Positions 8,719 through 17,315 of a stretch of DNA of 64,000 nt are shown here, piece by piece. Position 1 is the stretch's first letter. Each line of letters starts with the position of its first letter. Below the pieces are notes generated by a model. It did not search any database and had not been told where the DNA came from. It saw nothing but the letters and a program-made list of their open reading frames with translations. The stretch is from Metabacillus sp. KUDC1714. Lineage in GTDB: Bacteria > Bacillota > Bacilli > Bacillales > Bacillaceae. The translations under genes and the position numbers were made by a program. The stretch is from positions 1,116,001-1,180,000 of the forward strand of contig NZ_CP055263.1 of NCBI RefSeq assembly GCF_014217835.1, in the 5' to 3' direction.

Positions 8719-8753
8719 ATTTATCTTCGATTTCGGGAATTTATCTTCGATTT
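8719..8753. repeat. short direct repeat upstream of hmp
   Basis: ATTTATCTTCGATTT occurs twice, at 8719-8733 and 8739-8753, in the leader of hmp. It is AT-rich and could hold a regulator site, but it does not match the NsrR or ResD sites I know. Confidence 0.45.
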
Positions 8754-8870
8754 TTCGCTTTTATCGACTATTAGACAAAAATCGACAAAAAAACTCATTT
8801 CTACACCGTATGATCAAAAGAATACAGAGGGATACTACAAATTGAACTGTATTTACGAGAGGTGGATATA

Positions 8871-10121
8871 ATGTTAAGTCCCGAAAAAATAGCAATAATA
8901 AAATCAACAGTCCCTGTATTAGAAAAGCATGGAGTAGAGATTACAACACGTTTTTACCAATTACTTTTCGAAAGTCATCCAGAGCTTCTTAATGTTTTTA
9001 ATCAAGCAAATCAAAAAAGGGGCAGACAACAAACAGCTTTAGCAAACGCTGTTTATGCAGCTGCTTCGCATATTGAAAATCTTGGAGAAATACTAGATGA
9101 GGTGAAATTAATTGCTCACAAGCATAGAAGCTTAGGCATCAAACCGGAACAATATCCGATCGTCGGTGAGAATTTATTAAAGGCAATCAAAGATGTTTTA
9201 GGAGATGCAGCTACAGATGAGATCATTGATGCCTGGAGTGATGCGTATAACATGATTGCCGATGCATTTATTGGAATTGAAGCAGATCTTTACCAACAAG
9301 CAAGCGAACAACCAGGTGGGTGGAAAGATTTCCGGAAATTTGTCGTTGATCGAAAAGTCGAAGAAAGTAGTGTCATTACATCCTTTTATTTAAAACCTAA
9401 AGATCAAAAGGAAATTGCTCAGTTTATACCAGGACAATACATAAGCGTGAAGGTTGAAGTGCCTGATGAAAAATATACCCAAATCCGTGAATACAGCCTA
9501 TCTGATTCCCCAGGGAAAAATTATTATCGTATTAGCGTAAAGAGTGAAGATGAAATGAATAATAGTCCCGAAGGTGTTGTATCTAATTATTTACATAGCA
9601 AAATACAAGAAGGAGATACGATTGAAATTAGTGCACCAGCTGGGGTTTTCACTCTAGATACGAATACGAACCAACCAGTTGTGCTTATTAGTGGTGGTGT
9701 TGGTGTAACTCCATTAATGAGTATGTTAAATTCATTAGTTGACTCTCAATCGAGGAAAGATATTTATTTCATCCATTCTGCAATTAATAGTGAATACCAC
9801 GCTTTTAAAGACCATGTAGAAAAGCTTTCATCCGAACATGACAATATCAAGTCTTTTGTATGCTATGAAAAGCCGACAGAAGACGATCAAAAAAATAAGA
9901 ATTATGATAAAGAAGGATATCTTGATTTAAATTGGCTACATTCCATTCTTCCTTCAAATGAAGCAAGTTTTTATTTTTGTGGACCCATCCCATTTATGAA
10001 AGCAGTCTATGGAGCTTTAAAGCAATGGCAAGTATCAGAAGAGCATATTCATTATGAATTCTTTGGTCCTGCTGGAACATTAGAGGGAGATGGCGACTTT
10101 GAACCTGCACTTGATGATTAG
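8871..10121 (+). CDS. hmp: flavohemoglobin, nitric oxide dioxygenase
   Basis: 416 residues in the standard order: an N-terminal globin (1-140) with the proximal heme His in IAHKHRSLGIKPEQYP, then a ferredoxin-reductase FAD domain (REYSLSD) and an NAD domain (VVLISGGVGVTPLMSML, FYFCGPIPFMKAV). It converts NO plus O2 to nitrate in the cytosol and protects against nitrosative stress. The ATG at 8871 has GAGAGGTGG at good spacing; the GTG nine bases earlier is inside that site. It converges on a truncated globin gene across a shared terminator. In B. subtilis hmp is controlled by NsrR and ResDE; I found no clear site here. Confidence 0.97.
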   Translation: MLSPEKIAIIKSTVPVLEKHGVEITTRFYQLLFESHPELLNVFNQANQKRGRQQTALANAVYAAASHIENLGEILDEVKLIAHKHRSLGIKPEQYPIVGENLLKAIKDVLGDAATDEIIDAWSDAYNMIADAFIGIEADLYQQASEQPGGWKDFRKFVVDRKVEESSVITSFYLKPKDQKEIAQFIPGQYISVKVEVPDEKYTQIREYSLSDSPGKNYYRISVKSEDEMNNSPEGVVSNYLHSKIQEGDTIEISAPAGVFTLDTNTNQPVVLISGGVGVTPLMSMLNSLVDSQSRKDIYFIHSAINSEYHAFKDHVEKLSSEHDNIKSFVCYEKPTEDDQKNKNYDKEGYLDLNWLHSILPSNEASFYFCGPIPFMKAVYGALKQWQVSEEHIHYEFFGPAGTLEGDGDFEPALDD

Positions 10122-10143
10122 AATCGTAAACTTAATCAAATAT

Positions 10144-10178
10144 AAAAGGTGGACATCCAATACCGTTGTCCACCTTTT
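10144..10178. terminator. bidirectional terminator between hmp and the truncated globin gene
   Basis: AAAAGGTGGACA (10144-10155) pairs perfectly with TGTCCACCTTTT (10167-10178). The A and T ends allow it to work on both strands for the convergent genes. Confidence 0.85.
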
Positions 10179-10190
10179 ATCTATCCTTTA

Positions 10191-10547
10191 TCACTTCAAT
10201 ATTTTATTCATTAAAAAATTCATCTGACTTAATAAGTGTTCTTTAATAGAAACATTTAGTTCCATTTCGTTAAGTGTTTCTTCCATCGTATCCAACCATA
10301 TTTTAGCCCGTTCAGGAGATGTTTGAAATGGGTGTCTTTCAGTTACTTTTGATATATTAATAGCTTGATCTTTAGAAGAATCTGTATTAACCAGGCGAGC
10401 TATAAAGACTCTTTGTCTACTTTTAAGTAGATTAATGTCTACACCTCTCTCTGCAAACATTGAACTGAAGTAGGCATCTTTAGTAAGTTTGCTGTAAAAT
10501 CGTTCTACCACCTCATCAATTTGCCCCTGTTCTAAAATATTAGACAT
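10191..10547 (-). CDS. truncated hemoglobin (bacterial globin)
   Basis: 118 residues, the normal size for a 2-over-2 globin. The family pattern is visible: VVERFYSKLTKDAYFSSMF (B helix), KSRQRVFIARL (E helix), then ERHPFQTSPERAKIWLDTM, where the His after Arg is the expected proximal heme ligand and WL-TM closes the F/G helices, as in YjbI and related proteins. It likely binds O2 or NO in the cytosol. Identity to known members looks modest, so the call rests on the F/G pattern. It faces hmp and has a promoter with an Fnr/CRP-type site at -41.5, suggesting anaerobic or nitrate/NO-related expression. Confidence 0.75.
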   Translation of the reverse strand: MSNILEQGQIDEVVERFYSKLTKDAYFSSMFAERGVDINLLKSRQRVFIARLVNTDSSKDQAINISKVTERHPFQTSPERAKIWLDTMEETLNEMELNVSIKEHLLSQMNFLMNKILK

Positions 10548-10586
10548 AGCGCATTCCCCTTTTTATTAATAAAATTCTTTGCCTTC

Positions 10587-10628
10587 ATTATAGTGGAAAT
10601 AGTTAAGGAGATAAGTGAGATAGCTCAC
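10587..10628 (-). promoter_or_regulatory. Fnr/CRP-type activator site and -10 box for the truncated globin
   Basis: The palindrome GTGAG-ATAG-CTCAC lies at 10615-10628; in the wider context it reads AGTGA-N6-TCACA, nine of ten bases of the Fnr core TGTGA-N6-TCACA. On the minus strand a perfect TATAAT lies at 10592-10587, giving a start near 10580 and placing the centre of the palindrome (10621.5) at -41.5, the class II activator position. Confidence 0.65.
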
Positions 10629-10772
10629 AATTATTGAACGATTAATTTATTTTTAAAGTGTTATATAGCGCATATCCTTACCATAACGAAAATAGGATGG
10701 TTTCAAGACCAAAAATAAAAATCACAATTTAAATACTTAAATATACGCGAAAGAAATGGAGGTTTCTTAAAA

Positions 10773-12152
10773 ATGGCGAGCCAAACAGGGGCTATTGTCC
10801 AACATGCATTAGATGCTTTACTTGAAGATAAATCCTTTTTACCTAATTTACCTGATCGCGCTAGAGAACAAGCATTTACATCATTGGCAGCAATTCTTTC
10901 AACTCCAAATCATGTACATAAATCCTTTTTAAGAATCCCATTAGAAAAAGGGAAAATTGTACGCATCCCTGCCTTTCGTGTTCAACATAATGACACACTT
11001 GGGCCTTATAAAGGAGGGATTCGCTTTCACGAATCGGTGAATGAAGATGAAGTTGTAAATCTCGCTGCTTTAATGACGTTGAAAAATGCGCTTCATGAAG
11101 TTCCTTTTGGCGGAGGAAAAGGAGGCGTTGTCATTAATCCAAGAGATTTCACTGAAAGGGAACTGCATTTAATATGTGAAAAATATGTTCGATACTTTAG
11201 TGATATTCTAGGGCCTGACAAGGATATCCCCGCACCCGATGTTGGTACAGGGGATCGTGAAATGGACTGGATGATGGCAGAATATAAAAGCATCCGACCT
11301 GGTAAACCGTATAGAGGTAGTTTCACAGGGAAGAGTGTTGTTAATGGCGGTTCATTAGGACGAAGAGAAGCTACAGGTAAAGGTGTTTATTTTACCTTTC
11401 GTTTCATGCTCTACGATTTCTTGAAAGATCATAGCAAGTGGCTTACTGAAACTAATAATAGCTTTGCCAAAACAGCATTAGCTCTCGCTGATCGCTCACT
11501 AAAAGTAGCAGTTCAAGGGTTTGGAAATGTAGGGTCCATAACGGCTCTTGAGGCTTACCACTGTACACATTTAAAAAATAAAGTGGTTGCTGTAAGTGAC
11601 CGTAATGTTACCTTATACAACTCAGATGGATTAAATATCCCAGCATTAGTTGAGTTTACAACGAAGAATGGAGGAGACCTCCCTACTACAGAAGAACAGC
11701 TGTCTCAGAATAAAATTAAAGCTGAGATTAAAACCCGAGATGAAGTTCTTTATCTTGATATTGATGTATTGATCTTGGCTGCATTGGAGGATCAAATTCA
11801 CCAAAGTAATATGGAGCAGGTGAAAGCAAAAATGATTGTAGAAGGAGCAAATGCACCAGTTACCGGTGAAGCAGATAAGTACCTGAGTGACAAAGGTGTC
11901 ATTATTGTCCCTGATATTCTTGCAAACGCAGGAGGGGTCATCGTTTCGTATTTTGAATGGCTCCAAGGCCGTGAAACTCAATTTTACAGTGAAGAAGAAG
12001 TGTTTAAGCTGCTTTTTGACAAGATGGAAGTAACAATGGATACAATTCTCCCCCAGTTTTTTGGTGATCCATTTTCTTTGCGTCAAAACTGCTATATTCA
12101 TGCTGTTATGAAGTTATGCACGATTTTGTATCGTCAGGGTAAATTGTATTAA
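10773..12152 (+). CDS. glutamate (Glu/Leu/Phe/Val family) dehydrogenase
   Basis: 459 residues, longer than the roughly 425 of B. subtilis RocG or GudB; the extra length is partly an insertion around residues 215-240 and at the N-terminus. The substrate-binding Lys is in GPYKGGIRFH, the catalytic region in PFGGGKGGVVINPRD and PAPDVGTGDREMDWM, and the NAD fold in VAVQGFGNVGSITALEAY. The enzyme links glutamate and 2-oxoglutarate with ammonia in the cytosol. GGAGG lies ten bases before the ATG. It is convergent with the aldehyde dehydrogenase gene. Confidence 0.93.
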   Translation: MASQTGAIVQHALDALLEDKSFLPNLPDRAREQAFTSLAAILSTPNHVHKSFLRIPLEKGKIVRIPAFRVQHNDTLGPYKGGIRFHESVNEDEVVNLAALMTLKNALHEVPFGGGKGGVVINPRDFTERELHLICEKYVRYFSDILGPDKDIPAPDVGTGDREMDWMMAEYKSIRPGKPYRGSFTGKSVVNGGSLGRREATGKGVYFTFRFMLYDFLKDHSKWLTETNNSFAKTALALADRSLKVAVQGFGNVGSITALEAYHCTHLKNKVVAVSDRNVTLYNSDGLNIPALVEFTTKNGGDLPTTEEQLSQNKIKAEIKTRDEVLYLDIDVLILAALEDQIHQSNMEQVKAKMIVEGANAPVTGEADKYLSDKGVIIVPDILANAGGVIVSYFEWLQGRETQFYSEEEVFKLLFDKMEVTMDTILPQFFGDPFSLRQNCYIHAVMKLCTILYRQGKLY

Positions 12153-12159
12153 GATTTAT

Positions 12160-12191
12160 AATGGGGGAGAGGAAATCTCTATTCCCCCATT
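12160..12191. terminator. hairpin between convergent dehydrogenase genes
   Basis: AATGGGGGA (about 12160-12168) pairs with TTCCCCCATT (12182-12191). The stem is strong but neither strand has a good T-run, so termination efficiency is uncertain. Confidence 0.55.
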
Positions 12192-12215
12192 GTTAACCTT
12201 AATTAAGTAGGTATT

Positions 12216-13655
12216 CTAGTCTTTTGGCATTAATTTCATACCGATAAATTTCATTTCTGTCATATCTTCAATTGCATATTTAATGCCTTCTTTACCAATT
12301 CCACTTTTCTTAACACCTCCATACGGATGATTATCCTGCCGGTACGTTGATATTTCATTAATCCATACCCCGCCCATTTCTAATTGATCTGCGACACGCA
12401 TCGCACGATCAATATCTTTAGTGAATACCCCTGCTTGTAAACCATATATGGAATCATTGGCTACTCTAATTACCTCATCCTCATTATCAAAGGGGATCAC
12501 AGATACGATCGGTGCAAATACCTCCTCGGAAACGATTTTCATCGTATGCTCAACATTTGTCATGATTGTTGGGGAGAGAATCGCACCATTTCGGGTGCCA
12601 CCCACCTCTATTTTAGCGCCATTATTCACAGCATCATCTATCCAAAGCTTTGCACGTTTGGCTTCTTCCTCCTTGATCATTGGCCCAATGTCGGTCTCTT
12701 CTTTCGTTGGGTCTCCAATTGTTAAGGCTTTTGTTTCCTTTATAAACTGTTCTAGAAATCTGCCATAAATACTTTTCTGAACATAAATTCGTTGTGCAGA
12801 GATACAAACCTGCCCTGAAAAGGCAAATGCCCCTTTAACTAATTCAGTTACTGCGCGTTGGATATTACCGTCTTCAAAAATGATATTAGGTGAATTTGAC
12901 CCTAATTCAAGTGTAACTTTCTTAAAGCCAGCTGTTTCGCGAATTTTCCTTCCAACTGGCAAGCTTCCCGTAAAGGTAATTTTGTGTACCTTCTCATGAG
13001 TGACAAGAGGACTGCCAATCTCTTCTCCAGTTCCCATTAATAGATTTAACACACCATCTGGAAGACCTGCTTGTTGGAATAACTTAACTAGCTTATAAGC
13101 AGATACTGGCGTTTTTTCAGCAGGTTTAAAAACGATGGTATTACCAGCTGCAATAGCTGGTGCAATTTTATGCAGAGATAAATTTAACGGGAAGTTGAAT
13201 GGTGTAATCGCTCCGACCACACCTAATGGTATCCGCTTTATAAGTCCCATACGATTTTCTCCACCAATTGCCGCATCCATTGGGATAACTTCTCCGGTAA
13301 TATTTTTTGCTAGTTCAGATGCAAATCGAATCACCTGAACTGAACGTGCAATCTCGTCTCTACTATATTTAATCGGCTTTCCAGCTTCCTGGACAATCGT
13401 TTGAGCAAAATCCTCCGCATTTTCTTCTAATAAATCGGCAGCATTTCGTAATATTTCGCCACGTTGATGAGCAGGCATCTTTTTCATGGTAGAATGAAAT
13501 GTTTCAAAGCTATTCGTTACTGCCTCATCAAGATCCGCTTTTTTTGCTAATGCTAATTCCGCTACTATTTCTTGATTGAACGGGTTTTTCACCTCGAGTG
13601 TATCTCGATTACTTTCACTTCTCTCTTGTCCATTAATTATTGAGCCAAGTCGCAT
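12216..13655 (-). CDS. NAD(P)-dependent aldehyde dehydrogenase
   Basis: 479 residues, usual for the superfamily. The cofactor site has FNFPLNLSLHKIAPAIAAGN, FKPAEKTPVSA and FTGSLPVGRKI; the general base Glu is in TLELGSNSPN and the catalytic Cys in GQVCISAQRIYV. It oxidises an aldehyde to the acid in the cytosol. AAAGGAGG lies eight bases before the ATG. It is 19 bp downstream of the ThDP enzyme gene and likely co-transcribed with it. The pattern resembles the lactaldehyde/phosphonoacetaldehyde group, but the substrate cannot be fixed here. Confidence 0.92.
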   Translation of the reverse strand: MRLGSIINGQERSESNRDTLEVKNPFNQEIVAELALAKKADLDEAVTNSFETFHSTMKKMPAHQRGEILRNAADLLEENAEDFAQTIVQEAGKPIKYSRDEIARSVQVIRFASELAKNITGEVIPMDAAIGGENRMGLIKRIPLGVVGAITPFNFPLNLSLHKIAPAIAAGNTIVFKPAEKTPVSAYKLVKLFQQAGLPDGVLNLLMGTGEEIGSPLVTHEKVHKITFTGSLPVGRKIRETAGFKKVTLELGSNSPNIIFEDGNIQRAVTELVKGAFAFSGQVCISAQRIYVQKSIYGRFLEQFIKETKALTIGDPTKEETDIGPMIKEEEAKRAKLWIDDAVNNGAKIEVGGTRNGAILSPTIMTNVEHTMKIVSEEVFAPIVSVIPFDNEDEVIRVANDSIYGLQAGVFTKDIDRAMRVADQLEMGGVWINEISTYRQDNHPYGGVKKSGIGKEGIKYAIEDMTEMKFIGMKLMPKD

Positions 13656-13674
13656 GTTGGATTCCTCCTTTCAA

Positions 13675-15309
13675 TTAACAATTAATATCTCTTAGTTTTT
13701 CTGTTAATTTCATATTCTCACTATAATCAACTGGGCAATCGATAAGAACTGGTTTTTTAAGTGAAATTGCTTTTTCTAAAATGCCTTTAAGCTCCTCACC
13801 TTTTTTTACTTGGAGAGCCTCAAAACCATAGGATAAGGCGAGTTGAATAAAATCTGGATTTCCAAATTTAATATTGGAAGAACGATTAAACTTTTTCAGC
13901 TGATGCCATTCGATTAAGCCGTACCCATCATCTCTCCATAATAAAACGATAATTGGTAGATTAAGTCTTTTCGCTGTTTCTAGCTCGGCACCTGTCATTT
14001 GGAAGGATCCGTCGCCACAAACAGCAACAACAGTACGCTCTGGATGGACAATTTTCGCACCAATTGCTCCAGGTACAGCGATTCCCATTGATGCGAGACC
14101 ATTTGAAATCAAACAAGTATTTGGTTGATACGTATGGTACATTCGAGCCATCCACATTTTATGTGCGCCAACGTCAGAAATAACGATATCTTCTTCTTTT
14201 AAAACAGAACGTAAATCAGAAATGATCTTTTGCGGTTTAAGCGGGAAGCTTGTATCCTCTTTAAATTGTTCTAATTCATTTAGAGCTTTTTTGCGAACGT
14301 TAGCTACCCAAGCATTGTTTCTTTCTTTAGGTGAAAGAGCTTGTTGTAATTTTTTAAAGTTCTCATTAATATCTCCAACCACATTTAGTTGCACTGGATA
14401 GCAATCATCTGTCTCAGCTTCCTCTGTGTCAATGTGTAGTATTGGTGTCGCTCCATCAGGATTCCAGTTTTCTGGAGAGAATTCAGCGATGTCGAAACCA
14501 ATTGCGATAATTAAATCAGAATCCTTAAAACCGCAAGTAATGTAATCCTTTCCTGCTAATCCTGCTGTAAGTAAACTAAGCTCATTTGTCCAGGAAAGTG
14601 CCCCTTTTCCCATAAATGTATGGACGACTGGAATATTTATCTTTTCAACTAGAGTTCGTAATTGGTCTGAAGCATGGCCTCTAGTTATCCCGTTACCTGC
14701 CAAAATAATTGGATGCTTCGCCTGTTCGATGAGTTTAGCAGCCTCTTTTATAACCTGATCTCCTGCTTCTGATAACGTGTGTTTAGTTACTTCTAAAGGA
14801 GAGGAAGCATTAACCTCCAACTCAGCAATATCTTCTGGGAGATCAATATGGGTTGCACCGGGTTTTTCTTGAGTTGCTACTTGAAACGCTTTACGAATCA
14901 CTTCAGGTACAATTTCACCCTTTTTTATTTGAGCATTCCACTTTGTAACAGGTTCATATATATGGATCAAATCATAATACTGATGACTAATCTTATGTTG
15001 ACGGTCTAAACCAGCTTGACCAGTAATTGCAACAATTGGATTTAAATCCATGTTCGCATTGGCTACACCTGTTAGTAGATTTGTTGCTCCTGGTCCTAAG
15101 GTGGCTAAGCAGACACCAGGCTTTCCAGTAAGTCTTCCGTATGTACCAGCCATAAATGCCGCACTCGTTTCATGTCTTGTTACGATGAATTGAATACTTG
15201 AATCAAGAAGAGCATCCATAATATCAATATTTTCCTCACCAGGCACACCAAAGATATATTCAACACCCTCTTGCTCAAGACATTTAATTAATAATTCAGC
15301 AACTTTCAT
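13675..15309 (-). CDS. acetolactate-synthase-like ThDP-dependent enzyme
   Basis: 544 residues from the ATG at 15309, which has AAGGGTG six bases upstream. The catalytic Glu of ThDP enzymes is in VTRHETSAAFMAGTYGRLTG, and the ThDP-Mg motif runs from GDGSFQMTGAELETA to DDGYG. The length matches single-subunit acetolactate synthases (AlsS-like), which join two pyruvates. No regulatory subunit gene (ilvH) and no alsD decarboxylase is next to it; instead it pairs with an aldehyde dehydrogenase, so a related 2-keto-acid lyase activity is possible. An FAD role is not decidable. Confidence 0.82.
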   Translation of the reverse strand: MKVAELLIKCLEQEGVEYIFGVPGEENIDIMDALLDSSIQFIVTRHETSAAFMAGTYGRLTGKPGVCLATLGPGATNLLTGVANANMDLNPIVAITGQAGLDRQHKISHQYYDLIHIYEPVTKWNAQIKKGEIVPEVIRKAFQVATQEKPGATHIDLPEDIAELEVNASSPLEVTKHTLSEAGDQVIKEAAKLIEQAKHPIILAGNGITRGHASDQLRTLVEKINIPVVHTFMGKGALSWTNELSLLTAGLAGKDYITCGFKDSDLIIAIGFDIAEFSPENWNPDGATPILHIDTEEAETDDCYPVQLNVVGDINENFKKLQQALSPKERNNAWVANVRKKALNELEQFKEDTSFPLKPQKIISDLRSVLKEEDIVISDVGAHKMWMARMYHTYQPNTCLISNGLASMGIAVPGAIGAKIVHPERTVVAVCGDGSFQMTGAELETAKRLNLPIIVLLWRDDGYGLIEWHQLKKFNRSSNIKFGNPDFIQLALSYGFEALQVKKGEELKGILEKAISLKKPVLIDCPVDYSENMKLTEKLRDINC

Positions 15310-15354
15310 TAAAAACACCCTTTGTAGTATGATTATCTGCTAGTTAATAATTAG

Positions 15355-15390
15355 TGGAGGCTCCCGGACTGCCCGCGGAAATCAACAACC
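15355..15390. repeat. degenerate remnant of the MITE-like repeat
   Basis: The GC-rich stretch GGAGGCTCCCGGACTGCCCG and the following GCGGAAATCAACAACC resemble the inner part of the elements at 45640-45856 and 59947-60151, but the ends are gone. Confidence 0.45.
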
Positions 15391-15426
15391 GAGTCTAGTG
15401 CCTAATAATTAAAACCGAATAGATCT

Positions 15427-17022
15427 TTAGCTTCCTTTGTAAACGATTGTTTGATAAAGATCCTCTAGTGGCCAAACTTCCCCTTTTTCATTTTTATAAA
15501 CAATATGTTCTCGATTAAAATGAACTGGGGAATCTAGTCCAGCAGCTGCGGCTAGTCTAAACAAACCTTTACGCATTGTAATTAAATAGTTAGCTGTGCG
15601 ATATTTTTTTTCATCAATAACAAGTGCTTTTTGTAATTCTGGGTCGGTTGTTGCGACACCTACCGGACAAGCATTTGATTCGCATTTTAATGCTTGGATA
15701 CAACCGACTGTTATCATAAATCCTCGTGCGATATTGACCAAATCTGCCCCCATTGCTAAGGCTATTGCTATTCGATCTGGGGAAAACAGTTTACCTGATG
15801 CGATTATTTTCACTCGATCACGAACTCCATGTTTCATTAATGCGTTGTTTACAAGTGGTAACGCAGATTTAATAGGCAAACCAACACTATCAGCTAATTC
15901 TTGATAGGAAGCACCCGTACCACCTTCACCACCATCTACCGTAATAAAGTCAGGTCCCTTCCCTGTCTCTTTCATGATTCTTGCTAATTCATCTGCTTCA
16001 TGATGACTTCCAATGACAACTTTCATTCCTACAGGTTTCCCGGTATGGTCGCGGATCCGCTCAATAAAATCAAATAATGAAGGTAAATCACTAAATTCTC
16101 TAAATCGATTTGGACTATCAATTGATTTAAATGGTTCTACCATACGTATTCTTGCAATTTCCTCTGTTACCTTTTCACCATCAATATGACCTCCCCGTGT
16201 TTTTGCTCCTTGAGCTAATTTAATTTCAAATGCTTTCACTTGAGGTATTTTACTTTTTTCCGATAATGCTTCCCAACTAAAATTCCCCTGTTTATCTCTA
16301 ACCCCAAATAAACCTGGGCCAATTTGCATAATAATATCAACACCACCCTTTAAGTGATAGTCAGAAATGCCACCTTCCCCTGAATTCATCCATGTTCCTT
16401 TCGCTATTCCTAACCCTTCTGAAAGTGCAGTAATTGCGCGATCACCTAATGAACCATAGCTCATTGCAGACATACCAATTTGGCCCTTTACGATAAAGGG
16501 GTACTTCGTATCCTTGCCAATAACAATCGCATCTTCATCTTCTAATAAATAGGCAGATGATTCATGTTTCTCTAATTCTTCCTTTTTCTGCGTAAATAAA
16601 GGGTCCTTTAATAATAAATATCGATTTGTAGTTACCTTAGTATCCTGGTCCATTTTTAACTCTTCCGTTAATTTTGGAAACATTGAATTTCTTATATAAA
16701 AACCTTGTTCTTCAAAATCACGCTGTGACCCAAACCCGATCACATCCCGTTTATATTTTGCTTTTTTAACAATATGTTGATAATCCTTACGCGAAAAAGG
16801 CTTCCCTTCATTATCATTGTTAAAAAAATACTGACGGAGCTCTGGACCAATCTGCTCCAGAAAATACCTCGCTCGTCCAATTACTGGATAATTTCGCAGA
16901 ATAGGATGCTGCTTTTGCGTTCGATCGACAATATATAAATAAATGACAATCACTAGGCAGATTAAAAAAATGACAGCAAAAAAAACAAAACCAATTATTG
17001 TTAAAACGTTTGCTAAATTCAC
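15427..17022 (-). CDS. FMN-binding glutamate-synthase-related protein (YerD-like)
   Basis: 531 residues, the length of B. subtilis YerD. An N-terminal transmembrane helix (about residues 8-30, FVFFAVIFLICLVIVIYLYI) anchors it to the membrane. The rest is the central and FMN domain of glutamate synthase: KGQIGMSAMSYGSLG, GGEGGTGASYQELADSVGLP for the phosphate of FMN, and the iron-sulfur motif C-x5-C-x4-C in VGCIQALKC then ESNACPVG. It lacks the amidotransferase domain, so it cannot use glutamine directly; its reaction is unproved. It starts at GTG with AGGGGG nine bases upstream. Confidence 0.9.
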   Translation of the reverse strand: MNLANVLTIIGFVFFAVIFLICLVIVIYLYIVDRTQKQHPILRNYPVIGRARYFLEQIGPELRQYFFNNDNEGKPFSRKDYQHIVKKAKYKRDVIGFGSQRDFEEQGFYIRNSMFPKLTEELKMDQDTKVTTNRYLLLKDPLFTQKKEELEKHESSAYLLEDEDAIVIGKDTKYPFIVKGQIGMSAMSYGSLGDRAITALSEGLGIAKGTWMNSGEGGISDYHLKGGVDIIMQIGPGLFGVRDKQGNFSWEALSEKSKIPQVKAFEIKLAQGAKTRGGHIDGEKVTEEIARIRMVEPFKSIDSPNRFREFSDLPSLFDFIERIRDHTGKPVGMKVVIGSHHEADELARIMKETGKGPDFITVDGGEGGTGASYQELADSVGLPIKSALPLVNNALMKHGVRDRVKIIASGKLFSPDRIAIALAMGADLVNIARGFMITVGCIQALKCESNACPVGVATTDPELQKALVIDEKKYRTANYLITMRKGLFRLAAAAGLDSPVHFNREHIVYKNEKGEVWPLEDLYQTIVYKGS

Positions 17023-17225
17023 ACTTCATTTCCCCCTAAATAAAAATGGTTATAGGCTTATTTAAATCAGATAAATTGCCTGGGTCCTAGATTAGTATTT
17101 ATAGTTAAGATTCTCGAAATGGGGTAAATTTATCCATTAATTTTATAAAACCCAATTAAAAAAAGACCCATTTCACTATATGAAATGCGTCCGATTGCGT
17201 TATATCGATATGATGTTTAATTAGG

Positions 17226-17257
17226 ACAAAAAACCTAGAGGTCTTGCCCCCTAGGTT
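17226..17257 (-). terminator. terminator of the beta-galactosidase gene
   Basis: AACCTAG (17232-17238) pairs with CTAGGTT (17251-17257); the minus strand continues into TTTTTTGT. It lies about 60 bp after the GH42 stop codon. Confidence 0.75.
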
Positions 17258-17315
17258 GATCCGAATCATTTTTAACAAACTCCAGCTCAAGCTGATATTG
17301 ACGCTGTCTCTTTTC

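Noticed and set aside
8641..8871. 76-codon open frame upstream of hmp
   Set aside because: It has no ribosome site, includes the AT-rich direct repeat and runs into the hmp ribosome site; its predicted protein looks random.
11646..12101. 151-codon antisense frame inside the glutamate dehydrogenase gene
   Set aside because: It is the complement of a well-conserved coding sequence, has no ribosome site and no recognisable domain.
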